A DNA stretch of 6,969 bases, taken from the NCBI GenBank assembly GCA_027460605.1, contig JAPZAN010000151.1:1-6969 (forward strand). Direction: 5' to 3'. Shown here in pieces: positions 1 through 5,792 of this stretch. The stretch comes from Candidatus Methanoperedens sp. (lineage in GTDB: Archaea; Halobacteriota; Methanosarcinia; Methanosarcinales; Methanoperedenaceae). Under the pieces are notes generated by a model. That model had not been told where the DNA came from. It did no database searches and worked only from the letters and a program-made list of their open reading frames with translations. Both the position numbers and the translations under genes were made by a program. Every line of letters starts with the position of its first letter. Positions within the stretch are counted from its first letter, which is position 1.

Positions 1-20
1 CAATGGAGACAGGATATACA

Positions 21-52
21 TATAAATATAAAATCAAGAAAAGGTTTAAACC
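21..52 (+). promoter_or_regulatory. Putative TATA boxes for the surface-protein operon
   Basis: Two AT-rich archaeal box-A candidates precede the ATG at 76: TATAAATATAAAA around 22-34 and GTTTAAAC at 45-52. The second is centred about 27 bases before the ATG, the normal box-to-start distance in archaea, and would give a leaderless transcript. The first would give a leader of about 20 bases with only a weak GAAG before the ATG. The choice between them is inference. Confidence 0.4.
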
Positions 53-75
53 AATTGAATTCAATCTGAAGTATA

Positions 76-540
76 ATGAACATAAAAATTGTAATATGTT
101 TCATAATAATCTGTTTTCTCCCTGCCGCGTCCGCCGTCACAACAGACAGGGTCTGGGCAGCCAAAACCTCTGGTTATATCAAATTAAACGAATCTCTCGC
201 ATATGAAAATTACCTCGTAAAAGTAACGGCGTCAGATGGTTCAAACTCCTCTTTAGCCATATACAAAGACCAATCCCTGATAGCGGCAGACGAATTTAAA
301 GTAAATGAATTTAAAATTTATAACGGCATCGGAATAACCCTGCTCGGGATACGTGGTGATTATTCGTGGATAGCCCTCTCCAAACTTGAAGACAGGGATA
401 TCTGGACGCCCCTGGAAACAACGACATTAAAATGGGGAGACAACTATTCAATTCAAAATTATTCAATCAGTATTGATGCACTGGGAACCGATACCGTGAA
501 CCTGACAATATCAAATAAAACCATGAGTTGTAGAGCTTGA
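76..540 (+). CDS. S-layer-like surface protein, N-terminal part (frameshifted)
   Basis: This is the N-terminal 154 codons of a secreted archaeal surface protein. Residues 1-20 form a clear signal peptide: Lys near the start, a run of Ile/Phe/Leu, then ASA before the likely cut. The mature part is beta-rich (GYIKLNESLAYENYLVKV, later DIWTPLETTTLKWGD) and carries several N-glycosylation sequons (NES, NSS, NYS, NLT, NKT), as in S-layer-type glycoproteins of methanogens. The frame ends at TGA 538-540 after a short unnatural tail (SCRA). The same protein clearly continues in the next frame from about 527-530, so this is half of a roughly 518-residue protein. ATG 76 is preferred because it gives the signal peptide and sits at leaderless distance from a TATA box. 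Family name is tentative; the secreted nature is well supported. Confidence 0.75.
   Translation: MNIKIVICFIIICFLPAASAVTTDRVWAAKTSGYIKLNESLAYENYLVKVTASDGSNSSLAIYKDQSLIAADEFKVNEFKIYNGIGITLLGIRGDYSWIALSKLEDRDIWTPLETTTLKWGDNYSIQNYSISIDALGTDTVNLTISNKTMSCRA
527..540 (+). other. +1 frameshift site in the surface-protein gene
   Basis: Frame 1 is open until TGA 538-540 and frame 2 is open only after TGA 524-526, so the frame change must fall in these 14 bases. Dropping one T of the TT at 528-529 gives ...NKTMSVELESLTFKPP..., a smooth join. The simplest readings are a one-base sequencing or assembly error, or a recent inactivating insertion. The 0-frame context GCT-TGA does not re-pair well after a +1 slip, unlike the CUU-UGA site of bacterial prfB, so programmed shifting is weakly supported. 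Confidence 0.75.
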
Positions 541-1633
541 ATCCCTGACATTTAAGCCTCCTGAGGTCAAAGCCGAAATTATCACAGATAAAGACGAATA
601 TTATCCCGATGAAACAGTAGATGTCATTATAAATTTAACAAGCGATGATACCCAGAATATTGCAGGTATAATCCTGGATAGCAAAGACACGATAAAAATC
701 CAGCCCGACGTGTTCTCAGTTTCAGGCATCAATGGCACAAAATCTTTTAAATCCCGGATAACCCGGCTGCCTCCAAATTCTACAATTAAATTAATCGCAC
801 AGGTTGAGACACGCGATTATTACAACAACGCCCGCCTCCTAACCGTGAGTAAAGATATACAAATCACCCCGAATATCTCTATTGTAAAACGCATCCCTGA
901 AGAAACAGATGATGAAAACGTGCCTGTTGAATTGTATGTCTATAATTCAGGAAAGGATAACAAATCTATCAGCATCCACGACGCCATACCTTCCGGGTTT
1001 ACTACAGGGCAGCAACCGGATTGGAATATTGAACTGGGGTACAAAAAATCAACAAACCTGACGTATTATATTACACCACAAAAACCCGGGAAATATGAGC
1101 TGCCGTCTGCAATAGCCATATGGGATGGGCAATCTTCGGTATCCAGAGTGAATTATATAACCGTGCATATGCCGTATATCACCATGACAAAAAAAGCACA
1201 AAATAATGGGAGCCTGACGGATGTGGAACTCGCTATCAGCAATACGGGCGACAGGCCTGCGATTGTAATGGTGTTGGATAAAATACCTGATGTGCATCCA
1301 CTTGTTTTTGGAGAGGCGGCATGGTCGGGTTTAATCGAAGGAGGCGATAATGTCTCTATCGGGTACTCATTGCAGGGGAATATCGTGTCTCTTCCTGCTG
1401 CTAATGCAACATACCGCGATATCCGCGGCACCACGAGACAGGCCCGGTCAAATAATATCGAAACCAAAAAAGCGGTTTCTTCCGATAATCCTGGTGAAAC
1501 ATCACCTATAAATGCAGGGCGGAATGAAATAATAATATTTATGGTATCATCGTTCCTTGTAATTGCAGCAATAATAGGCAGCGTGGCAATAGCGGCTTAT
1601 TTAATCACAAGATTCAAAACGAGGTCGGGATGA
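530..1633 (+). CDS. S-layer-like surface protein, C-terminal part with membrane anchor
   Basis: This is the continuation, in frame 2, of the protein begun at 76. The frame is open from 527 with no usable start until GTG 710, and the residues before that GTG (VELESLTFKPPEVKAEI, then YYPDETVDVIINLTSDD) read as an ordinary extracellular beta-domain linker, so the true protein runs across the frameshift. Downstream are two or three Ig-like repeats of the CARDB/DUF11 kind often seen in COG1361-type archaeal surface proteins (VPVELYVYNSGKDN; TDVELAISNTGDRP), each with an asymmetric beta pattern and NxS/T sequons. A single hydrophobic helix near the end (IIIFMVSSFLVIAAIIGSVA) followed by RFKTRSG anchors it with the bulk outside the cell. 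Its TGA overlaps the next ATG as ATGA. An independent gene starting at GTG 710 would lack any signal peptide and is unlikely. Confidence 0.7.
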   Translation, partial: VELESLTFKPPEVKAEIITDKDEYYPDETVDVIINLTSDDTQNIAGIILDSKDTIKIQPDVFSVSGINGTKSFKSRITRLPPNSTIKLIAQVETRDYYNNARLLTVSKDIQITPNISIVKRIPEETDDENVPVELYVYNSGKDNKSISIHDAIPSGFTTGQQPDWNIELGYKKSTNLTYYITPQKPGKYELPSAIAIWDGQSSVSRVNYITVHMPYITMTKKAQNNGSLTDVELAISNTGDRPAIVMVLDKIPDVHPLVFGEAAWSGLIEGGDNVSIGYSLQGNIVSLPAANATYRDIRGTTRQARSNNIETKKAVSSDNPGETSPINAGRNEIIIFMVSSFLVIAAIIGSVAIAAYLITRFKTRSG

Positions 1634-2061
1634 TGGATATTCTTTCACTTTTACTGTTTCTCATATACTCGCTACTCATACTGGTTATTCTCGTTTACGT
1701 CTCGCCGCTGCTTTCTGCATTCATCATGATTCTGGCTCCTGTTGCGTCTATTTACATCCTGCCGGTTAAAGCCATAGGATTTTTTTCAATAAAGCAATTC
1801 TCGTTTGTGGGCGGGACTGTGCCGGTATATAATATCCATATCCTGCTTCTTATCTGGTCTGCGTTTATCGGGATAGTTGCATATGCCGAAGTGCTGACGT
1901 GGTACCTTTTGAGGGGAACGACCACGAAAAAAGCAGTGCCTGCGGCGCCAGCAGGTAAAGAGGCTGGCCCAGGTTCATCATGGGATCAGCTCAAGGAATT
2001 CCCCCGGAAACTGGGAAAAATCCTGAAAGGAGAAAAACCGAATTCAAAACCAAAACAGTAA
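1630..2061 (+). CDS. Small three-helix membrane protein, coupled to surface protein
   Basis: A 143-residue membrane protein that I do not recognise by family. Hydrophobic segments lie at about residues 4-24, 26-45 and 70-94, separated by a short loop (VKAIGFFSIKQFSF...VPVYNIH). The last 45 residues are hydrophilic and basic (RGTTTKKAVPAAPAGK, then FPRKLGKILKGEKPNSKPKQ), which by the positive-inside rule should be cytoplasmic. The gene begins in an ATGA overlap with the stop of the anchored surface protein, with GAGGT at 1621-1625 as ribosome site for either ATG 1630 or ATG 1633, so the two are translationally coupled. It probably acts as a membrane partner or anchor of that surface protein. 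This role is inference from position only. Confidence 0.7.
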   Translation: MMDILSLLLFLIYSLLILVILVYVSPLLSAFIMILAPVASIYILPVKAIGFFSIKQFSFVGGTVPVYNIHILLLIWSAFIGIVAYAEVLTWYLLRGTTTKKAVPAAPAGKEAGPGSSWDQLKEFPRKLGKILKGEKPNSKPKQ

Positions 2062-2069
2062 GCCAGGAG

Positions 2070-2753
2070 CTATTGTGCACCCTTCTCGGTCAGTGTGAAG
2101 TCCGCGAACACGTCCTCGCCTATTGAACGGTGTTTCCGCAAAGCAGCCCTTCGTTTATTGACACCCGTCTTTTCAAACAGGATAATTGTTTTCGAGAGAT
2201 GCTCCACTGCATTTCCCCCGACCGGGCACAGTTCGCCTGTGGTCACATCTTTAAAAACCTGGTTCGTGATTACCACAGCGACCCCGTGTTTTCGTGCAAT
2301 CCCGTGAAGTATCCCTATCTGGTTCACAAGTTCGCGCCTGAGTCCCACGTTTTGTTCTTCAGAATCATCCTGTGTAAGCCCAAGCCTGTAAAAAAGCGCA
2401 GCAGAGTCCAGGATTATCAACCCGATTTTCTCGTTCATTAACTTTTCAATATCCGTAATTGCGGAATACTGCTGCTCAAAACTTGCGGGTTCGTATATGA
2501 TTATATCCCCTGCAATTTTTTTTGCCTCCTCGCCCGCTATCTGTTTGAACCTTTCTGCCGAGAAGCCTTCAGTGTCTATGAAAATGACCTTTCTCCCGCT
2601 CCTTACGCATTCCACCGCGAGCTGGATGCAGATATTGGTTTTCCCTGTCCCTGAAGCGCCGTAAAGTTGAGTTACTATGCCGGTTTCAAATCCTCCGCCA
2701 AGCATCTCGTCGATGGATTTGCATCCGCAGGGAATCCTGTCCTGTTTTTTTAT
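2070..2753 (-). CDS. radB: RadB, archaeal RecA/RadA-family DNA repair and recombination protein
   Basis: RadB is the short RecA-fold paralogue of RadA in Euryarchaeota; it binds DNA and ATP weakly and is thought to assist RadA-driven homologous recombination. Numbered from the proposed start, the LGGGFETGIVTQLYG segment leads to a Walker A (GASGTGKT, residues 32-39), a Walker B (IGLIILD, Asp 116) and the NQVFKDV region near the DNA-binding L2 loop. It lacks the N-terminal HhH domain of RadA, as RadB should. The first ATG (2703-2705) would cut off the conserved PCGCKSIDE stretch, which is encoded upstream in the same frame with no ATG, GTG or TTG before the stop at 2775-2777. The best start is AUA 2751-2753, giving 227 residues: it has GGAGGG six bases upstream and overlaps the CooC stop as ATAA. 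Product call is firm; the start is inferred. Confidence 0.92.
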   Translation of the reverse strand: MKKQDRIPCGCKSIDEMLGGGFETGIVTQLYGASGTGKTNICIQLAVECVRSGRKVIFIDTEGFSAERFKQIAGEEAKKIAGDIIIYEPASFEQQYSAITDIEKLMNEKIGLIILDSAALFYRLGLTQDDSEEQNVGLRRELVNQIGILHGIARKHGVAVVITNQVFKDVTTGELCPVGGNAVEHLSKTIILFEKTGVNKRRAALRKHRSIGEDVFADFTLTEKGAQ

Positions 2754-3508
2754 TTGTATCCCTCCGATAATTTCTTAAAAATTTCTTTTATCGCCAGAAT
2801 TGCCGGGCCGCCTGTATCAACAGGGGCTATATTATCCATATCAGCCTGTACGAGTGCGGGATCAAACGGTATAACGCCTATCACCGGAATATCGTATTCT
2901 TTAAGCTTATCCTCGATTTCCTTTACATCGGCTCCGGCTTTATTGATGACTGCGCCAAATTTGTGAATATCGATATGGCGGGCAAGTTTGACAATCCTTC
3001 CAGCAGTCTCGATCGACCTTGCTCCGGGTTCCACCACTATGAGCATATAATCGATTCCTTTTGTGGTTCCGCGCCCGAGATGTTCTAAACCGGCTTCCAT
3101 ATCCAGGATGACCACACTGTTAAGTTTCAAAATCACATGGCGCATGAGGGCTTTTAAAAAAGAGCTTGCAGGGCACATGCATCCGCTCCCGCCCCGTTCT
3201 ATTGTGCCCATGACCAGCAATTTCACATTATCGGGTCCTGTGACCCCGAATTTCCCTGCAATATCGTCCACTTTCGGATTCAATTTGAAAACCCCGGCAG
3301 GACCGCCCGCCCTTTCATCAATGAGTTCCTTAAATTCTGTGAGAGGTTTTGGCGGGTTTTTTATTCCAAGCGCCGAGGCGAGGTTCATACTTGGGTCGGC
3401 GTCGATAGCCAGGACATCGTAACCTTTCCTTGCAAAAAGCCGGGCAAGCGTGCCTGATAGCGTCGTCTTCCCCACGCCGCCTTTTCCTGAGATTGCGATT
3501 TTAATCAT
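2750..3508 (-). CDS. cooC: CooC-family nickel-insertion ATPase (CO dehydrogenase maturation)
   Basis: A MinD/SIMIBI-type ATPase of the CooC group, which binds nickel at a dimer interface and uses ATP to help load the Ni-Fe-S cluster of CO dehydrogenase or the acetyl-CoA synthase/decarbonylase complex. The deviant Walker A (GKGGVGKTT, residues 8-16, signature Lys 9) opens the protein. DADPSMNLASALGI (36-49) is the switch I segment typical of CooC, and the CxC nickel motif is at Cys 110 and Cys 112 in GSGCMCPASSFLKALMRH. Switch II is VVILDMEAGLEHLGRGT (from 132). The 252-residue length is normal. It begins in an ATGA overlap with the phosphoesterase and ends overlapping radB, so it is the middle gene of an operon. 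No CODH gene is in the window, so the client is inferred; a related metal-chaperone role is possible. Confidence 0.88.
   Translation of the reverse strand: MIKIAISGKGGVGKTTLSGTLARLFARKGYDVLAIDADPSMNLASALGIKNPPKPLTEFKELIDERAGGPAGVFKLNPKVDDIAGKFGVTGPDNVKLLVMGTIERGGSGCMCPASSFLKALMRHVILKLNSVVILDMEAGLEHLGRGTTKGIDYMLIVVEPGARSIETAGRIVKLARHIDIHKFGAVINKAGADVKEIEDKLKEYDIPVIGVIPFDPALVQADMDNIAPVDTGGPAILAIKEIFKKLSEGYK
2760..2765 (-). promoter_or_regulatory. Shine-Dalgarno site for radB, upstream of an AUA codon
   Basis: On the minus strand GGAGGG is followed by ATACAA and then ATA, a spacing of 6 bases, ideal for initiation at AUA 2751-2753. No such motif precedes the internal ATG at 2705, whose upstream sequence is only ATCGACGAG. 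This site therefore decides the start of radB. Confidence 0.65.
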
Positions 3509-4140
3509 TTAGCATCAATAAACTCTGTGTTTATATTTTCATTTATCGTAATTAATGCTCCCTCGCCTTTGGAAGCCATACCGGGGTTCACCACACTGGT
3601 TCCGTTCACACGGACAATTCCGCGCGCTTCATGGATATGCCCGCAAACTACGAGGTCAAATCTTCCCATATACCGCGCCAGCGCAACGCTTCCCACATTC
3701 CCGTGCGGCAGCCTGTCTGTGGTATTGCGCGGCGGGGCGTGGGATAATAAAATAATCCTCCCGTTTAATCTGCTTAATAATGTGCCCACATATTCTCCTA
3801 TCTTTTTTTCCGAGAGTTCAAACGGCGTATTGAACGGTGTGGGGTTTGAGCCACCAAGACCAATAAAGTTGAGTCCTCCGAATTGATGAACCGAATTATG
3901 AAGATTTATGGTATTTTCGTTTTCGTCCAGTATCCCCAGCAGTGATTGGTTATCACAATTTCCGGGCACAGCAAGAACAGGCTTGCGAAACATTGCCAGT
4001 AATTCAAGCGCTTTTTCATCAGGTCCGAAATCCGTCAGGTCGCCTGCTATCAACACGGCGTCAAAATCTCCTGCCTTCTGACAAATAGATTCCACATGGG
4101 AATAATCGCCGTGAAGGTCTGATAGTGCAAGCAGCTTCAT
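3505..4140 (-). CDS. Calcineurin-like metallophosphoesterase
   Basis: A 211-residue dinuclear-metal phosphoesterase with all the family motifs in order: SDLHGD (Asp 8, His 10), GDLTD (Asp 34), GNCD (Asn 61, Asp 63), LSHAPP (His 134) and GHIHEA (His 168, His 170). These residues bind two metal ions and hydrolyse phosphate mono- or diesters in the cytoplasm; the physiological substrate cannot be read from sequence. It is a compact catalytic domain with no signal peptide or membrane segment. It is first in the operon with the CooC-like ATPase (4-base ATGA overlap) and RadB. A TATA box about 26 bases upstream of the ATG, and the lack of a ribosome site, suggest a leaderless message. It resembles the Icc-like archaeal group, without enough to give a symbol. 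Confidence 0.9.
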   Translation of the reverse strand: MKLLALSDLHGDYSHVESICQKAGDFDAVLIAGDLTDFGPDEKALELLAMFRKPVLAVPGNCDNQSLLGILDENENTINLHNSVHQFGGLNFIGLGGSNPTPFNTPFELSEKKIGEYVGTLLSRLNGRIILLSHAPPRNTTDRLPHGNVGSVALARYMGRFDLVVCGHIHEARGIVRVNGTSVVNPGMASKGEGALITINENINTEFIDAK

Positions 4141-4162
4141 AGGGTGTAATATCAGGTCTATG

Positions 4163-4169
4163 TTTATAA
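4163..4169 (-). promoter_or_regulatory. TATA box of the phosphoesterase-cooC-radB operon
   Basis: The minus strand reads AATTATAAACA here, an archaeal box A centred about 26 bases before the ATG at 4140. That places transcription initiation at or next to the start codon. The bases before the ATG (TTACACCCT) hold no ribosome site, which agrees with leaderless translation. Confidence 0.55.
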
Positions 4170-4206
4170 TTGTAATGTTAAAAATGAGACGGTTTCATAC
4201 GATCCA

Positions 4207-4731
4207 TCAATGTAGATGCAGAAGCTTTTTTATAGATATATAAAATTTTGATAGAAACTCTCTTTTTCCGGTAATGGTAATAAAATTAAAAATTAACACT
4301 ACTCCTAAAAACATAGATATAAAGGAAATTATTAACGGGAAAGCTCCAAATAAATCCTGTGACAAAAAATAACCCAATTCCCACCCGATAATTGCCAGCG
4401 TCCCCGTTAATCCTATAGCAGAGGAAGTGGTGTGCCCTTTATAGCTTCCAATTGATGTGAACAAAGAAAATATAAGACCTGCAATTATTAATAAAATTCC
4501 AAACTCAATATTCTGCATTTCAAAAATGATAATTAAACCATTCGCTACAATTAGAAATACTGATTCTATAGAAAATATATATAAGAAATCTAAAAGGTGA
4601 TTAAATTTTAAATCGAGGTTTTCAATTTCTCCCATTTGATACTTTTCTAAAATACCCTTAAAAATAAATCCAATTAGAAATAAGAAACTTGGCAATGCAA
4701 TGACTAATTTGATTCCTAAACTTAGTACCAT
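4207..4731 (-). CDS. AT-rich five-helix membrane protein of unknown family
   Basis: I do not recognise this protein. Counted from the ATG at 4731 it has 174 residues and about five membrane helices (roughly 6-27, 48-71, 74-94, 103-122 and 127-152), short loops, and a basic C-terminus (TGKREFLSKFYISIKKLLHLH) that is probably cytoplasmic. The start at 4731 is chosen because a strong TATA box lies about 31 bases upstream; the frame extends to a TTG at 4776, but that extension (LFKYTHNNIKYNT) would itself be encoded by the TATA box. Base composition is unlike the neighbours: 4501-4560 has 15 G/C in 60, while 3361-3420 has 34 in 60. This, together with no operon partner, hints at recent acquisition. 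Function unknown. Confidence 0.65.
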   Translation of the reverse strand: MVLSLGIKLVIALPSFLFLIGFIFKGILEKYQMGEIENLDLKFNHLLDFLYIFSIESVFLIVANGLIIIFEMQNIEFGILLIIAGLIFSLFTSIGSYKGHTTSSAIGLTGTLAIIGWELGYFLSQDLFGAFPLIISFISMFLGVVLIFNFITITGKREFLSKFYISIKKLLHLH

Positions 4732-4757
4732 AGTATTGTATTTAATATTGTTATGGG

Positions 4758-4767
4758 TATATTTAAA
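4758..4767 (-). promoter_or_regulatory. TATA box of the AT-rich membrane-protein gene
   Basis: The minus strand reads TTTAAATATA, close to the archaeal box-A consensus, centred about 31 bases before the ATG at 4731. It predicts a transcript with no or a very short leader and decides in favour of that ATG over the upstream TTG. Confidence 0.6.
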
Positions 4768-4883
4768 CAATACCAATTATTTCATTAAAAATCTTAACAG
4801 ACTCCAAAATAAGAAAATGAGAATAGACAATTGATGGTGGGGGGAGGTTTCTGATACTCTAATGAGATTTTATCTATATGATG

Positions 4884-4903
4884 AAAAATTGCGTATAATT
4901 TTT
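4884..4903 (-). terminator. Possible weak terminator after the YkgJ-type gene
   Basis: On the minus strand a 7-bp A/T stem (AAAAATT / AATTTTT) with a 6-base loop ends in a run of T, about 85 bases past the stop of the gene at 4987-5571. Archaeal termination mainly needs the T-run. An A/T-only stem is weak, so this is tentative. Confidence 0.25.
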
Positions 4904-4986
4904 TGTAATATTCATTTTTTAGGAACGTTTCAATTTACCACACATGATGAAACCTTTCGCTAAAATGCAGTCAGGAATTTGCACCT

Positions 4987-5571
4987 TCAAACCCAATGCT
5001 CCCCTTCGCTGTCGTGTACGCATATCCCGCTTCCTGAAGGATTGAAGCCCCGAAATCTCTCAAAGAGAGCAATCGCCTCTTTAATCTCAGCAATATATCT
5101 TTCCTTGAGCAGAGATGCGAGTTTGCGGCTCTCCTCTTCGCTGATATCGCCTCCAATGCCTTCACATTCAGAAATCATGAGGCGTCCATCCAGCAAATAA
5201 AAAGGATAGGTTTTGCATATATATGGTCTTGATTCGTAAATTTCACATAAACCACCTTTTAGGAAAATGCAGTCTCCATTTTTCCTGAGAATCCATTCAA
5301 AGGTATGGATATTCCCTTCCGAATCCCTGTCTTCGGAAGGCGTTGGAATTACGAAATCATCCCTTTTAAGTCCTGTTTTTTCACTGATGCATCTTATCTC
5401 GAAAGGAAAGACAAATACTGTGTTATCGCCGTATTCAGCCTGGCAGCAATGAGCGCAGTTCTTGCATTTGAAACCAATGGATTTTATTTCATCCGCAAGG
5501 TGCGTTTCATCTATTTTGAGGGCTTTATCAAGCGTTTTCAAAAGGAGGGCGATTTCTGTTTTGCGTGACAT
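4987..5571 (-). CDS. YkgJ-family cysteine-cluster protein (putative Zn/Fe-binding)
   Basis: A 194-residue cytoplasmic protein of the YkgJ / zinc- or iron-chelating family (Fe-S oxidoreductase-like, COG0727). The family motif is clear: CKNCAHCC (Cys 36, 39, 42, 43), then Cys 101, Cys 109 and RPYICKTYPF (Cys 119). Extra cysteines at 61, 136 and 184 could add ligands. The family is widespread in archaea and bacteria, but its reaction is not established; metal binding by the eight-cysteine pattern is the accepted description. The N-terminal 30 residues are helical and charged, the C-terminal 50 are a long helix (SEEESRKLASLLKERYIAEI) ending in GICVHDSEGEHWV. The ATG at 5571 is the first in frame; its upstream bases (CCGGTAGCA) hold no strong ribosome site. 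It stands alone, with no clear promoter. Confidence 0.85.
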   Translation of the reverse strand: MSRKTEIALLLKTLDKALKIDETHLADEIKSIGFKCKNCAHCCQAEYGDNTVFVFPFEIRCISEKTGLKRDDFVIPTPSEDRDSEGNIHTFEWILRKNGDCIFLKGGLCEIYESRPYICKTYPFYLLDGRLMISECEGIGGDISEEESRKLASLLKERYIAEIKEAIALFERFRGFNPSGSGICVHDSEGEHWV

Positions 5572-5693
5572 TGCTACCGGTTATGAGATATTATGCCTTT
5601 GATGATTACAGTCTCAGGTTCCATAATGCCCTTTAGAGGCTTAATAGTTTTAATATTTTGTCTTCATATACAAACATCCACGCCAATGTTTAA
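5572..5693. other. Intergenic stretch, no gene seen
   Basis: This stretch lies between the YkgJ-type gene, which is read leftward, and the sorting-tail relic. TATA-like patches exist on the minus strand (ATAATATC near 5586-5593 and AATATTAAAA near 5648-5657). None sits at a convincing distance from the ATG at 5571, so the promoter of that gene is unresolved. Confidence 0.35.
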
Positions 5694-5769
5694 AGAGGGA
5701 CGCCTGGATTAACAGGACTGCTGGTGCTGATAGGACTGGTGGCTGCAATAGGATTTACAAGGAGGCGCT
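5694..5769 (+). pseudogene. Relic of a PGF-CTERM-type surface-protein tail (copy A)
   Basis: Frame 3 reads R-G-TPGLTGLLVLIGLVAAIGFTRRR just after a stop at 5691-5693: a Pro-Gly-hydrophobic motif, a membrane helix and an Arg cluster. That is the layout of the archaeal PGF-CTERM sorting signal, which is cut and lipid-anchored by an archaeosortase. There is no body of a gene upstream and no start codon, and the expected stop after RRR is missing, so the frame runs on into T-rich DNA. It is therefore a decayed 3' end, not a working gene. It matches copy B at 6651-6721, where the stop is kept. The gap in copy A after GGCGCT corresponds to the stop and about ten following bases of copy B. Confidence 0.6.
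5721..5769 (+). repeat. Direct repeat A (sorting-tail DNA), partner at 6671-6719
   Basis: These 49 bases match 6671-6719 at 42 positions by eye, with an 18-base identical core (GCTGATAGGACTGGTGGC). The two copies are 950 bases apart, in the same orientation, one on each side of the toxin-antitoxin pair. Weaker similarity continues into the T-rich stretch after each copy, but not upstream of the ACGCCT/ACACCT that encodes the start of the sorting motif. Confidence 0.8.
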
Positions 5770-5775
5770 CTCCAC

Positions 5776-5786
5776 TTTTTTATTTT
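5776..5786 (+). terminator. T-rich terminator relic after sorting tail A
   Basis: CTTTTTTATTTT follows tail A and resembles the CTCTTTTTTATTTTT that follows tail B. Archaeal termination uses such plus-strand T-runs, so both were probably the terminators of the lost genes. Whether it still works is unknown. Confidence 0.4.
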
Positions 5787-5792
5787 AAACAA

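Larger units (their letters stand above)
4732..4986. other. AT-rich intergenic region
   Basis: About 255 bases with no credible gene. It contains the TATA box at 4758-4767, an isolated G-rich patch (GGTGGGGGGAGG, about 4836-4847), an A/T-only hairpin AAAAATT-GCGTAT-AATTTTT at 4884-4903 that could end minus-strand transcription from the downstream-facing cysteine-cluster gene, and a 6-base inverted repeat GTTTCA/TGAAAC at 4927-4953. Nothing else stands out. Confidence 0.5.

Noticed and set aside
535..541. Programmed +1 frameshift at GCT-TGA
   Set aside because: A tRNA on GCU would not re-pair on CUU, and no upstream Shine-Dalgarno-like stimulator is obvious. Error or mutation is simpler.
710..1633. 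Independent gene starting at GTG 710
   Set aside because: The frame is already coding-like from 530, no signal peptide follows the GTG although the protein is extracellular in character, and no promoter or ribosome site is seen.
3063..3422. Plus-strand open frame opposite the CooC-like gene
   Set aside because: It is a mirror of the real gene in another frame, with proline/serine-rich low-information sequence and no start signals.
4732..4776. Upstream TTG start for the AT-rich membrane protein
   Set aside because: The added 15 residues would be encoded across the TATA box, and no ribosome site precedes the TTG.
4924..4932. Nine-base match GAACGTTTC also at 6722-6730
   Set aside because: It is too short, and its flanks do not match; chance level in this window.
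4927..4953. CRISPR-repeat-like unit GTTTCA...TGAAAC
   Set aside because: Only one copy, with no second unit at spacer distance and no cas gene. A 6-base inverted repeat in AT-rich DNA is expected by chance.
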